Assembly: GCA_905478195.1 (NCBI GenBank)
Contig: CAJQHM010000014.1
Location: 1-64,000, forward strand
Direction of reading: 5' to 3'
DNA length: 64,000 bases
Source of the DNA: an uncultured Pseudomonadales bacterium
GTDB taxonomy: Bacteria > Pseudomonadota > Gammaproteobacteria > Pseudomonadales > Pseudohongiellaceae
Below the pieces are notes generated by a model, which ran no database searches, was not told the DNA's origin, and was given only the letters and a program-made list of their open reading frames with translations. Made by a program: the position numbers and the translations under genes. Each line of letters starts with the position of its first letter. Position 1 is the first letter of the stretch. Shown piece after piece: positions 54,277 to 63,873 of the stretch.

Positions 54277-56268
54277 CTAGTCTAGCTCGCTAATAATGTC
54301 AGCTAGCGTATCAACGATCATTGGGTCGAACTTACCGGATCTAACATATTTTCCGATCTCGTTCAGGGCGGCCTTGCCATCCCAGGGATCACGATAAGGG
54401 CGATTGGAGGTTAGGCTGATATAGGCCTCGGCCACCGCCAGAATGCGCGCGCCGACCGGTATGTTATCGCCTTGAATTCCTGCTGGATAACCAGAGCCAT
54501 CGAAGTTCTCGTGATGGCATTCTATGAGTTCTAACATTTTTTCGTTCTCATAGCCAGCATTGCGTAGCTTGCGCACGCCTTCTCTTGGGTGCATATGGAT
54601 ATGAGTGAAATCGTCCTCGGTTAAGCCGCCATTCCGATTTAGAATATTCTCTGGCACGATTGTCTTACCAATTTCCGCCAGATAACCGGCTTCGAGAATA
54701 TCATGCTTCTCTTGATCGACCAGGTTCATTCGGTCGGCGATGAGGAATGCGGTAATTCCGGTCAGACGTGAGAATCCAACAGAGCCATCAATGCACTCCA
54801 CGGGCAGGATGAAATCCTCAGGGTAGGTAACGAGTTTGTTTAGCTTGGGCTCTAAGTCTTCCAGGAGTTTCGCTGGCAGTTGCTGGCATTTATCTAGTGG
54901 GTTCTTGAATGCAACTACTTCATACAGATGTACCGTGCTGCGGCGGCCGCGTACGGTGAGATCGCGTTGCTGCTCCATGATTACGGAGTTCTCGGCATAG
55001 GCAACTTTTACGTCGCTGTCGTCTGGTGCTAGCCCCATTGCGAATTTTAGGTGGATGTGAGCCTGCTCTGGATCGTTTGCTTCCTTTAACAGGCGTGCCA
55101 GTTCGACACGCATGGAGACATCCTCGGTGTTAACGTCTACGGCCTTGATAAGTGCGCTGATCTCGTCAACTAGGGCAGGGTTCCCCGACTGCGTATAGGA
55201 TGCCAAGCCGGACACAGGCTTGAAGTCGAAAATATCGCTACATTCCTTAAAGGTAGCCTCGTCTACTGTGACAGCGCCAAGCTCACACATGCCTTCGATG
55301 CGTGAGGCCAGATTTACCGTATCACCAAAGGCGGTAAACGACTGACGCTTGGCTCCGATAATGCCTGTCGTGGCTATACCGATGGACACGCCTGCGCGTA
55401 GCTTGAATGGATATTTTGAGCGTAACATTTTTTCCTGCATCTTCCAGGCACAGGCTACGGCAAGGAGGGGGTGTTTCTCATAGCGAATGGGTGCGCCAAA
55501 TTCGGACATAATGCCATCGTCCATATACTTATCGATGTGCGCATTGTAGTTGAGCAGTATCGTTTCCATGTCTGCGAGGTATTTGTTCAACTCGGTAATC
55601 ACGACCTAGGCGGAGTGATCTTTAGAATATTGAGTGAAGCCTTTTAGATCGGAAAACATCACACTAATGCGTCGATTTTCGGTGCGGATGCGACCTTCAA
55701 TCATCAGCTTTACGACAGCTGGGTCCATAGTCGAGTAGAGCGTTTCCTCTACCTCCTCTTTATGGGCTCTTATGGACTTCGTTTTTTGTTCCAGTACCCG
55801 TGTTCTTTCCTCAACCTTGTAATCCAGTTCAGATTCGAATTCGCGGATTGTGGTCATGGTCTGTTCTAATAGTTCAGCATTACTGCTGGCCTCTGCTTTA
55901 GCTCGCAGTGCCTCGGTCATCTTTTCCTGCAGCTCGCGGTGGGTAAAGCCAACGATCACAGCGGTCAGGATTAGGAATCCAGCCCAGGTGAGGATCGAAG
56001 CCCAGAGGCCAAATATATCCATCTGCGCTATGAAGCGATCCGGATAGATACTGGCGAATATGGCGATAACTAGGAAGGTGAAAAATGCACCCAATACCCC
56101 CGAGCGAATCCCTAGATAATAAGAGCCTAATAATACCGGTAGATAGAAAAAGTTGAGGAAAGAAAGCTTCGATTCTACGAACCACACAATGGCACTTACG
56201 AAGACTAGAATGACGAGGACAAAAACCCCTTCGAAGTTGTCGATCCAATACTGTTTTATTGGTTCCAT
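54277..56268 (-). pseudogene. Membrane class III cyclase/HD-GYP protein interrupted by one in-frame UAG
   Basis: The frame runs 664 codons with a single TAG at codon 221 (55606-55608). Before it: four or five membrane helices (about 15-115), a coiled coil (VEERTRVLEQKTKSI), and the start of a class III nucleotidyl cyclase domain, FSDLKGFTQYSKDHSA, with the first metal Asp. After it: KYMDDGIMSEFGAP (second metal Asp) and RQSFTAFGDTVNLASRIEG. Then comes an HD-GYP-like domain with HHENFDGSGYP, in which the HD pair itself is replaced by Ala-Glu (LAEIGK). Likely disabled, unless read through or a sequence error. Confidence 0.85.
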
Positions 56269-56739
56269 ATCCAGTTGTTTCTTCTACCTGACAAAGCGTG
56301 AAAGTTTGAGGATCTTAAAGGTAGGCGGAATTATAAGCCTGCCCAGATTTATTAGTATTAGTTTTACGGGACGATCTGGGTCGAATGGGTGAAAGAGAGT
56401 GAGTTTTAAGCAGATTTGTCACGGCTGAACAACTGCTACGGCTCCAAGTGGCGGGGTTTCTCTGTCTTTGAGGCGATGCGAATTCTAAAACGGGCAGGCT
56501 GCATAAAAATGCCCCTAGACTTCCGAAATCAGCGGGGTGACAGCTCTTGATTCTGTCATGGGGTCATTCTTTTGCATGAATGCTCGATATCTTGCTTTGC
56601 TTGTCTAAAATCTGGGCCTTCGTGGTCTATTTCCGCTGAATCTCGGTCTCCGGAGCATTATCCGCGGCAAATACCGCTAGCTATCAATTTTATCGTTCGC
56701 TTCATCGTCTTCCCCTTGCGCTATTGGTTTTTGGCCCTA
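56269..56739. other. Intergenic region without clear gene
   Basis: 470 bp between the cyclase gene (minus) and the FadR-type operator. It has only small open frames with no recognisable product. One short perfect inverted repeat is present (TGACAG/CTGTCA, 56538-56558, nine-base spacer), of unknown use. Promoters for the cyclase gene are expected here. Confidence 0.45.
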
Positions 56740-56772
56740 TATTTGGTCCGACCAATTTGGTCGGACCAAATA
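56740..56772. promoter_or_regulatory. Tandem FadR/GntR-type operator
   Basis: A 33-bp perfect inverted repeat (15-base arms, three-base centre). Each arm contains TGGTC-N-GACCA, the 5-1-5 palindrome typical of FadR-subfamily binding sites (general pattern TNGTNNNACNA). A third, partial copy (ATTTGGTCCG) follows at 56781. The sites lie 58 bp upstream of the gntR-type gene and point to autoregulation. Confidence 0.85.
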
Positions 56773-56830
56773 GTACTGGTATTTGGTCCGCCGTAGGTCC
56801 AATTTTTGTGTAGAGATGAGCAATTGAAAG

Positions 56831-57556
56831 ATGTCTTCAAGTAACACTATCAGCCATGAAATCGCAGAGTCGCTGCGCGACGAGATTCTGCGCCAGCAAT
56901 ATCGAAGCGGTGAACGCTTCCCATCGGAGAGAGACCTTGCGGCGAGGTTTGATGCTAGCCGCGGAGCAGTCAGGGAGGCTCTGTCCCAGCTAGAGCAACT
57001 GGGCCTGATACGAACCCAGCCAGGCGGGGCCAGGGTGCAGAGCGTGGATTCTGCGAGCCTCGCAGTTTTAGGGCCGCTTCTGCAGTTGGATGATCTTCCT
57101 AATCCGGTTCTAGTCGACCAATTTTTGGAAACATTTGGGGTGTTGGCAGCTCTGACGGCGAAGAATGCCGTTAATGCGGCGAACGCAGACCAACTCATCC
57201 AATTGAAGAAACTGGTCGTATTGTTAGCAGATGAATCTGTGGACTTGGAGAGTATGCAACCGCGCTGGCGTGAGTTCATGAAAATTCTGTCAGAAATCGC
57301 GGATAACCTGGTCGTTAGGCTGATAAGCAACGATCTAAAGGCGCAATTTGTAGACCAGATGATGAGGCTGGGTATTCGGCCCGATGTAAAGCGGAGTTCG
57401 ATTAAGCGATTCATAAGCTTACTGCGCGTGAGCATTAATAAGAATGATGGTGAGCTGGCCTCGGCGGCCATGCTGACGCATTTCGAAGAACTGCGGACGG
57501 CAATGAGTGAGGCGATAGGTCTAAAAGCCTCAGAAATCAGGAAAATGGCGGTTTAG
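56831..57556 (+). CDS. GntR/FadR-subfamily transcriptional regulator
   Basis: 241 residues. The N-terminal winged helix (about 1-70) has EIAESLRDEILRQQYRSGERFPSERDLAARF and SRGAVREALSQLEQLGLIRT (each partly shown). The C-terminal part is an all-helical FCD-like ligand domain (about 95-230). FCD regulators usually sense small carboxylic acids or sugar acids. Its own promoter carries a double TGGTCnGACCA operator. It is 163 bp upstream of the RND genes on the same strand, so it might also regulate them, though no site was found in that gap. Confidence 0.92.
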   Translation: MSSSNTISHEIAESLRDEILRQQYRSGERFPSERDLAARFDASRGAVREALSQLEQLGLIRTQPGGARVQSVDSASLAVLGPLLQLDDLPNPVLVDQFLETFGVLAALTAKNAVNAANADQLIQLKKLVVLLADESVDLESMQPRWREFMKILSEIADNLVVRLISNDLKAQFVDQMMRLGIRPDVKRSSIKRFISLLRVSINKNDGELASAAMLTHFEELRTAMSEAIGLKASEIRKMAV

Positions 57557-57719
57557 GTCGGTTTAACAAGCTGAGTCGAGTCGAATTAGAGACGGATTGA
57601 GCGCAGTGAAGTAATCGAATCGTTCGTATTATAAGTAGACAAGTAGATAAGCAGATAACTATGAAAAAACAAATAAATAGAGCTTTAGTAGCATGGAAGA
57701 ACAGCAAAGGAGCTAACGC

Positions 57720-58886
57720 ATGAAGCGTGTAATTTTTCCCATCGGTATCTTGGCGGGCTGTATCTTTTTTGCGGCCGTGCTCCTGCGCTCCCCTACGGTA
57801 GTAGAAGAGGCAGCGCCCGAGGTTATCCCTGTCAGTGTTCGGGTAGCTCAAGTGCGAGCCGAATCCATTCAGCTCAATGTGGAATCGCAGGGCAAGGTGC
57901 AAGCCTCCCAGGTAGCCAGTCTTTCGGCTCCAGTCGCAGGCCCCGTTGCCTGGATTTCCTCGGCTATGGAGGCCGGCGGCTTCGTGGAAGAGGGTGAATC
58001 GCTGCTGCGCTTAGAGAGTAGTGATTATGAGACGCTTCAGGCGCGCAGCCTGGCAGCCATGCAGCAGGCTCAGGCCGAATCAACCCATGCCAGCAATGAG
58101 CTTGATCGACTTCGCGAGCTGGCGGAGAAGCGTCTGGCCAGTGATTCTCAGCTGCAAGATGCAATCCGCATGGCCAATGTGAATAAAGCCAGACTGGCCG
58201 ATGCCCAGGCAAGTTTTCAGCAGGCAGAACTCGATCTTGATAGGGCAAACATTCGTGCGCCATTCGATGCCATTATTCAGTCGCGAGATGTAGAGTTGGG
58301 TCAATACGTCAATCGGGCGCAGAGTGTTGCAGTTCTACTGGGCGCGACAGAGGTTGAGGTTCGTGTACCCCTTGCTATCCGGCAATTAGGGTTTCTCGAC
58401 GTACCATTGGGTCTTCGTGGTGAGTTGGCCGATGAGCATGCTCCCGACGTTATCCTGACCGGCCTGTATGGCGGCGCGGAATATCACTGGTCCGGTAAGT
58501 TGGTGCGCACAGAAGCGGTCATCGACGCTAACAGCAATACGGTGCAGACGATTATTCGGGTTAAGCAGCCAGAGGTGAATGCTTCGTCTATGAAAAAGAA
58601 TGCGGAAATACCGTTGCCAATAGGTTTGTATGTACAGGCGACTATAGAAGGACGTCGCGTCGACGATCTTATCGCCTTGCCCAGGTCTGTTATCCGCAAC
58701 AACAACCAGGTGCTGGTCGTGGACGCTGAAAACAAGATGTACTATCGCGATGTAGAGATCTATCGCCTGGAGGAAGATCGCGTACTTATTAGTGGCGGCA
58801 TCTTACCGGGGGAATTTATATGTACCTCGCCTATACAGGCAGTTGTAAACGGTATGTCAGTCCAGCCGGTTGTAGAAGTAATCTAA
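57720..58886 (+). CDS. RND efflux periplasmic adaptor (membrane fusion protein)
   Basis: 388 residues with an N-terminal membrane or signal segment (about 5-23). Lipoyl-like halves (about 45-90 and 160-190) flank a coiled coil with AQAESTHASNELDRLRELAEKR (partly shown), followed by barrel strands ending in NGMSVQPVVEVI. It carries the HlyD-type motif ANIRAPFDAIIQSRDVELGQYV. The adaptor links the inner-membrane RND pump to an outer-membrane channel. A good AAAGGAG ribosome site precedes the ATG. No TolC-like gene is adjacent. Confidence 0.93.
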   Translation: MKRVIFPIGILAGCIFFAAVLLRSPTVVEEAAPEVIPVSVRVAQVRAESIQLNVESQGKVQASQVASLSAPVAGPVAWISSAMEAGGFVEEGESLLRLESSDYETLQARSLAAMQQAQAESTHASNELDRLRELAEKRLASDSQLQDAIRMANVNKARLADAQASFQQAELDLDRANIRAPFDAIIQSRDVELGQYVNRAQSVAVLLGATEVEVRVPLAIRQLGFLDVPLGLRGELADEHAPDVILTGLYGGAEYHWSGKLVRTEAVIDANSNTVQTIIRVKQPEVNASSMKKNAEIPLPIGLYVQATIEGRRVDDLIALPRSVIRNNNQVLVVDAENKMYYRDVEIYRLEEDRVLISGGILPGEFICTSPIQAVVNGMSVQPVVEVI

Positions 58887-58935
58887 TAATCAGTTAATTT
58901 TCGTTCGACTAAAGAACAAGATATAGAGGTCTACA

Positions 58936-61900
58936 TTGAGAACTCCGATTACATGGTTTGTTAAGAATCCAGTCGCTACCAATCTGATGATGATGCTCTT
59001 TCTGGCGAGCGGGACTCTTTCCTATTTAAGTCTCAATCAGGAAGAATTTCCTGATATCGAATTCGGACTGATTCAAGTTAGTGTTGCCTATCTGGGCGCG
59101 ACTCCGGCCGAGTCTGAATCTGCAGTCTGCTTGCGTATCGAAGAGGCGCTAGAGGGTGCTGAGAATATAGAACGCCTCACCAGCACAGCCCGCGAGGGCG
59201 GCTGTGACGCGACTCTGGAACTAGCCAGTGGCGCCGATTTAAACCGTGTGCTGAATGATGTGAAGGGCAAGGTTGACGCCGTTACTACCTTTCCTGCCGA
59301 GACAGAGAAGCCCATAGTTCGAGCGTTCAGTGCCAGCGGCAACGTCATGACGATGGCGCTGTCATCCCAAACTGATGACAGCAATCTTAAAGTGGTTGCC
59401 GAGGATATCCGCAACGATCTGCTAGACATCGATGGCATCTCTACAGTTAACATCGAGTACATCCGTCCCTTCGAGATTTCCATTGAGGTGTCCGAGTTTA
59501 CTCTGCGCCAATACGGCCTCACTCTGGATCAGATTTCACGCGCCATAGATCGCGCCTCACTCGACTTGCCCGGGGGTACTATCCGCACCGCATCAGGCGA
59601 GATACTCCTGCGCACCAAGGGGCAGGTTTACAGCGGTGATGAGTACGAAAATATTGTCGTGCAGTCCTATCCCGACGGCACCCAGTTGCGTCTTGGTCAG
59701 ATCGCGACAGTCAACGATGGTTTCGAGGAAGGCTATCTGGATGCGCGCATGAATGGTGTGAACTCTGCGATCATCGATATTCTGCGTGTGGGCGATGAAG
59801 ACATCGTCACCTCGGCACGGCGGATTCGCGCCTGGATGGCTTCGGCTGACTTTAACCTGCCAGAAGGCATGGAGCTGAATGTAATAACTGATTCGGCGGT
59901 CGCTACACAGGACAGGATTGGTACCGTTGCCACTAACGCCTATACAGGACTTTTGTTCGTACTGCTAATTTTAGCGTTGTTTTTGCGTTTCAAGGTAGCG
60001 GTGTGGGTGGCAGCCGGTATTCCAATCGCTATCGCCGGCGCTCTCGCTCTTTTTCCCACTGTTGGGCTGACGATTAGCTCGCTGACCGTAATGGGTTTTA
60101 TTTTAGTGCTGGGAATCATCGTTGATGATGCCATCGTTGTTGGCGAGCGGATACACGCTTTTGAACGTAAGGGCTATACACCTGAAGAGGCGGCAATCGA
60201 AGGCACAATGGAAGTTTCGGTGCCGGTAATCTTTGGTGTGCTGACAACTATCGCTGCCTTCCTGCCTATTTTGTTATTGGGTGGTCAGATGGGCGCGTTC
60301 TTCAATGCGATTGGTGGCGTGGTGGTGTTCTGTCTGCTGGCTAGCCTCGTTGAATCGCAACTCATATTGCCCGGACACATTGCCCACAGAAAAACGACAG
60401 GCTACCTGGGTGAAGGTACCTTCATCGTAGGTGTGTGGCAGAATCTGCAGGGCAAGATAGCGGGAAGCATGGAATATTTTGCTGAACACGGCTATCAGCG
60501 CGCTCTCAAGAAAGTGCTTAAATACCGTTATGCTGCCTGGGCGACGGCAACGGGTGTCATTATTATCACCTTTGCCTTGCTTATGTCAGGCCGCGTGATA
60601 TTTCAGTTCATGCCGTCGGTCGAGGGCGACACGGTATGGGGTACCGTAGTCATGCCAGTCGGTGTGCCAGGCTACATCACTGAAGATGCGGTAAGCATAA
60701 TCGAAGAGAAGGCTCTTGAGCTCACCGCTGAACTTGATGAAGAGCTGGTGGCGCTTAAGGCCAGCGGTGCTGCCCCAGAATCGACGGAACAAGTAGTCGC
60801 TAGTGTATTAACTATTATTGGTGGTCGAGCGCCACGTGGCGGTCCCGGCGGCCCCGGCAGGGGCAATGCGGGCAGTAGTGAAGTGGCCGAAGTAGTGTTG
60901 TACCTGACACCTTTCTTCGAGCGTGGCGAGATCAGCTCTGCCGAGATTCGCGACAGATGGCGCGAAAAAGTTGGCAGCATTCCCGATGCGCTGGAGCTAA
61001 CCTTCGTCTCCGATGCATTCTCTGCGGGCGATGCTATCAATTACAGGCTCGAGGGCCGCGACGAAGAAAACTTGAAGATCGCCGCGACCGAATTACGTGG
61101 CGAACTGGCTCGTTACCCCGGCGTGTTCGATATCTCCGATTCATTCCGCGCCGGCAAACAAGAGGTGCAGATTCAGATTCTTGAGACAGGTAAGACTTTG
61201 GGGCTGACTCTTAACGATGTCGCCACGCAGGTGCGCCAGGCTTTCTACGGTGCAGAGTCGCAGCGCATACAGCGCGGCTCCGATGATATCCGGGTGATGG
61301 TGCGTTACCCTGAAGACGAACGACAGTCGCTGGGTAATCTGGAAGACCTATTGATTCGAACGCCTAGTGGTGCGGAGGTTCCATTTCTCAGCATTGCCGA
61401 TTTCTCACTTGGAAATAGTTACTCCAGTATCAACCGACAGGATGGCCGACGCGTAATTACTGTGCGGGGGGATATCGATCGCACGATAGTTAAGCCTGAC
61501 GAAATTCGCCGCGAAGTTATCGCCAAATTCAAGGATCAATGGGCGCGAGATCTCGATGTGGAGCTAGTGGTAGGCGGTGAGGGTGAGCAACAACTCAAGT
61601 CCCTATCTGATCTATTCTCTACGTTTCCGCTCGCGATGATGGTGATCTTTGCTCTTCTGGCGATACCGCTAAAGTCCTACACGCAGCCCCTGATTATCAT
61701 GAGTGTGATTCCATTCGGTGCCATCGGTGCTATCTTTGGGCACTTCATCATGGGGGCCGATCTGGTATTTTTCTCCCTGCTTGGCATCATCGCGCTTAGT
61801 GGTGTTGTTGTGAATGCCTCTCTGGTGTTGGTGGTTTCCATTAATCGCCTGCGCGATGAGGGTATGGGCATGGTAGAAGCTGTATCCACCGCTGGCATGA

Positions 61901-62139
61901 TGCGCTTTAGGCCGATCTTCCTCACCTCGCTGACTACCTTCATCGGTCTGGTGCCATTGATGATTACCGCGAGCCCGGCGACTTTCTTTATTGTTCCTAT
62001 GGCGATTTCGCTGTCTTTCGGCGTGCTCTTCGCTACTGTGATTACGCTATTCCTGGTGCCTAGCCTATACGTGATCCTGCAAGATTTTCAAGGTCACACC
62101 GACACGGCTGAAGAGAGAGCGCTGGCATATCAACATTAG
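58936..62139 (+). CDS. RND-family efflux pump, inner-membrane subunit
   Basis: 1067 residues with a TTG start and an AGAGG site 6 bases upstream. Twelve helices in two halves. Helix 4 contains LGIIVDDAIVVGERIHAFERKG (partly shown) with the acidic proton-relay pair. It is closest to hydrophobe/amphiphile exporters and distinct from AcrB in lacking the drug-site signature I could check. An insert of Gly/Arg/Pro (about residues 633-650, GGRAPRGGPGGPGRGNAG) is unusual. Works with the upstream adaptor. Substrate unknown. Confidence 0.93.
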   Translation: MRTPITWFVKNPVATNLMMMLFLASGTLSYLSLNQEEFPDIEFGLIQVSVAYLGATPAESESAVCLRIEEALEGAENIERLTSTAREGGCDATLELASGADLNRVLNDVKGKVDAVTTFPAETEKPIVRAFSASGNVMTMALSSQTDDSNLKVVAEDIRNDLLDIDGISTVNIEYIRPFEISIEVSEFTLRQYGLTLDQISRAIDRASLDLPGGTIRTASGEILLRTKGQVYSGDEYENIVVQSYPDGTQLRLGQIATVNDGFEEGYLDARMNGVNSAIIDILRVGDEDIVTSARRIRAWMASADFNLPEGMELNVITDSAVATQDRIGTVATNAYTGLLFVLLILALFLRFKVAVWVAAGIPIAIAGALALFPTVGLTISSLTVMGFILVLGIIVDDAIVVGERIHAFERKGYTPEEAAIEGTMEVSVPVIFGVLTTIAAFLPILLLGGQMGAFFNAIGGVVVFCLLASLVESQLILPGHIAHRKTTGYLGEGTFIVGVWQNLQGKIAGSMEYFAEHGYQRALKKVLKYRYAAWATATGVIIITFALLMSGRVIFQFMPSVEGDTVWGTVVMPVGVPGYITEDAVSIIEEKALELTAELDEELVALKASGAAPESTEQVVASVLTIIGGRAPRGGPGGPGRGNAGSSEVAEVVLYLTPFFERGEISSAEIRDRWREKVGSIPDALELTFVSDAFSAGDAINYRLEGRDEENLKIAATELRGELARYPGVFDISDSFRAGKQEVQIQILETGKTLGLTLNDVATQVRQAFYGAESQRIQRGSDDIRVMVRYPEDERQSLGNLEDLLIRTPSGAEVPFLSIADFSLGNSYSSINRQDGRRVITVRGDIDRTIVKPDEIRREVIAKFKDQWARDLDVELVVGGEGEQQLKSLSDLFSTFPLAMMVIFALLAIPLKSYTQPLIIMSVIPFGAIGAIFGHFIMGADLVFFSLLGIIALSGVVVNASLVLVVSINRLRDEGMGMVEAVSTAGMMRFRPIFLTSLTTFIGLVPLMITASPATFFIVPMAISLSFGVLFATVITLFLVPSLYVILQDFQGHTDTAEERALAYQH

Positions 62140-62188
62140 GCGATTCATAATGTGTGAATCGCTTTATTTTTTTGACAGGGCTTTTCGT

Positions 62189-63490
62189 ATGAGATTGTTT
62201 GGCTTGGCAGTACTGTTCTCTAGTATGGTTTCCATGGGAGTTGCACAGGAAAACCGCATCGATATTGTCAGGCCTGATGCGCCAGAATTGGCGGGTTTCG
62301 GCGAGTATGATATTGGGGTGCAGACTCTCAAATTAATCGATCCTGATAGAATAGATATTCTAAATACAAAGCGTGGCGGTGAGAGCGCTATCTATGATCG
62401 AAGCCTAACCGTCGAAGTCTGGTACCCTGCACAGCTTGCTGCGAATCAATCAGCCGGCGGCGAGTATCAGGCCATAACTCGCAATCCCGATATCACTGCG
62501 ACGCTTCGGGGTCGCGCGGTACGTGACGCCGAGCCCAACAGTGCAGATGCGCGCTATCCACTCGTTATTATTTCCCATGGCTACCCCGGCAACCGTTTTC
62601 TTATTAGTCATCTCGGTGAGAATCTAGCGAGCAAGGGCTATGTTGTCGCATCGATCGATCACACCGATAGCACCTATGATGATCAACAGGCATTCACCAG
62701 CACACTCTATAACCGTCCGCTCGATCAGCGCTTTGTGCTCAATACGCTGGATAATCTTTCTCATGATCCCAGTAGCTTCCTGAGTGGACTGCTTGATGCC
62801 GATACTACAGGCATTGTCGGTTATTCCATGGGTGGCTATGGCTTGGTAAATAACCTCGGCGGTGGTTACAGCGATGACGTGGTCACTTCCCTGATGGCGC
62901 CTCCGAACGAGCTGCTCCATGAGCACGCGACGGGAAATCCAGAATACCGATCTAATCTAGATCCGCGCATCAAGGCAGGCTTCGCAGTCGCGCCCTGGGG
63001 TATGGCCTCTGGATTCTGGCGCGAGCAGGACCTTGCTGGAATAGACGTTCCTACCTTTTATCTGGCTGGCGATAATGACACCGTCGCAGGATATGAGGCC
63101 GGCGTGCGAGCGATCTATGAAGCGGCGGTGAACAGCGATCGCTATTTACTTACCTACAAGAATGCAGGCCACAACGCAGGTGCGCCTTATCCTGTTCCCG
63201 TTGAGATACTAGAAAGTGAGAGTGGAATCGGTGCCTCGCATTACACCGATCCGGTATGGGACAACACCCGTATGAACAACATAATGGATCATTTCGCGAC
63301 TGCCTACTTCGACCATTACCTTAAGCAGAAAGAGGGGAGCGTGTCGTATCTGGAAGTTGTCCCCGACGGTGCTGATGCTGTCTATTCCGTAACCAATGGC
63401 CAGCAGAACGATGACCATGATTACTGGAAGGGGTTTGGCCCGAATACGGCGGTAGGCCTAAAGCTGGAGCACCTCCAGATAGGCGAATGA
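62189..63490 (+). CDS. Exported alpha/beta hydrolase (dienelactone-hydrolase-like)
   Basis: About 433 residues from the ATG at 62189, where a signal peptide begins (cleavage GVAQ); the upstream in-frame start at 62150 gives a poor leader. It has an oxyanion region VIISHGYPGNRFL, the nucleophile elbow GYSMGG (Ser213), a possible acid in AGDNDTVAGYE and the His of NAGHNAGAP. The catalytic triad is therefore plausible. It could hydrolyse esters or lactones outside the cell. It follows the RND gene by 49 bp and may share its transcript. Confidence 0.87.
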   Translation: MRLFGLAVLFSSMVSMGVAQENRIDIVRPDAPELAGFGEYDIGVQTLKLIDPDRIDILNTKRGGESAIYDRSLTVEVWYPAQLAANQSAGGEYQAITRNPDITATLRGRAVRDAEPNSADARYPLVIISHGYPGNRFLISHLGENLASKGYVVASIDHTDSTYDDQQAFTSTLYNRPLDQRFVLNTLDNLSHDPSSFLSGLLDADTTGIVGYSMGGYGLVNNLGGGYSDDVVTSLMAPPNELLHEHATGNPEYRSNLDPRIKAGFAVAPWGMASGFWREQDLAGIDVPTFYLAGDNDTVAGYEAGVRAIYEAAVNSDRYLLTYKNAGHNAGAPYPVPVEILESESGIGASHYTDPVWDNTRMNNIMDHFATAYFDHYLKQKEGSVSYLEVVPDGADAVYSVTNGQQNDDHDYWKGFGPNTAVGLKLEHLQIGE

Positions 63491-63502
63491 CAGACGGGCG
63501 GT

Positions 63503-63790
63503 CTACCTAACGGCTAGCCGGATCTGTTGAACGTTAATATCCAGCCAAACCTTGCCGGTTACGTAGGGATCGCTTGCAAGCCACTGGTCCAGCTCTGCCT
63601 TGGAGTCGAAATCGACGAACATGGTGGAGCCTATCATCTGCTCCGTTTCATCGAGGATCGCTCCCCCGGCGATCAGATGTCCGGCCTCCTTAAGCTGCTT
63701 CGCTCCCTTGAGATGCGCATCGCGCACAGACAGGCGCCGCTCTAGCGCGTTCTTATCTTTGCCGTCATAGGCAGTAACCATAAATTGCAT
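63503..63790 (-). CDS. YciI-family protein
   Basis: 95 residues, the full length of a YciI domain: MQFMVTAYDGKDKNALERRLSVRDAHL start, GGAILDETEQMIGSTMFVDFDS and WLASDPYVTGKVW. YciI proteins are small dimers with a conserved Asp-His pair, sometimes acting as hydrolases or dehalogenases. The physiological role here is unknown. Convergent with the alpha/beta hydrolase gene. Confidence 0.9.
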   Translation of the reverse strand: MQFMVTAYDGKDKNALERRLSVRDAHLKGAKQLKEAGHLIAGGAILDETEQMIGSTMFVDFDSKAELDQWLASDPYVTGKVWLDINVQQIRLAVR

Positions 63791-63873
63791 AGTGTCGTAT
63801 CCTCGTTTGCTTGTGCCGATTATCTCATGACTCTAGCTAAGGGCAAGTCTGTGCAGGTTTGTTTCGAATTTCT

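Noticed and set aside
54277-56268. Programmed stop readthrough or alternative genetic code
   Set aside because: Both TAA and TAG end many other intact genes here, so reassignment is ruled out; readthrough has no supporting signal in the sequence.
56572-56796. 74-codon frame running into the FadR operator
   Set aside because: It overlaps the perfect operator repeat and has no product resemblance.
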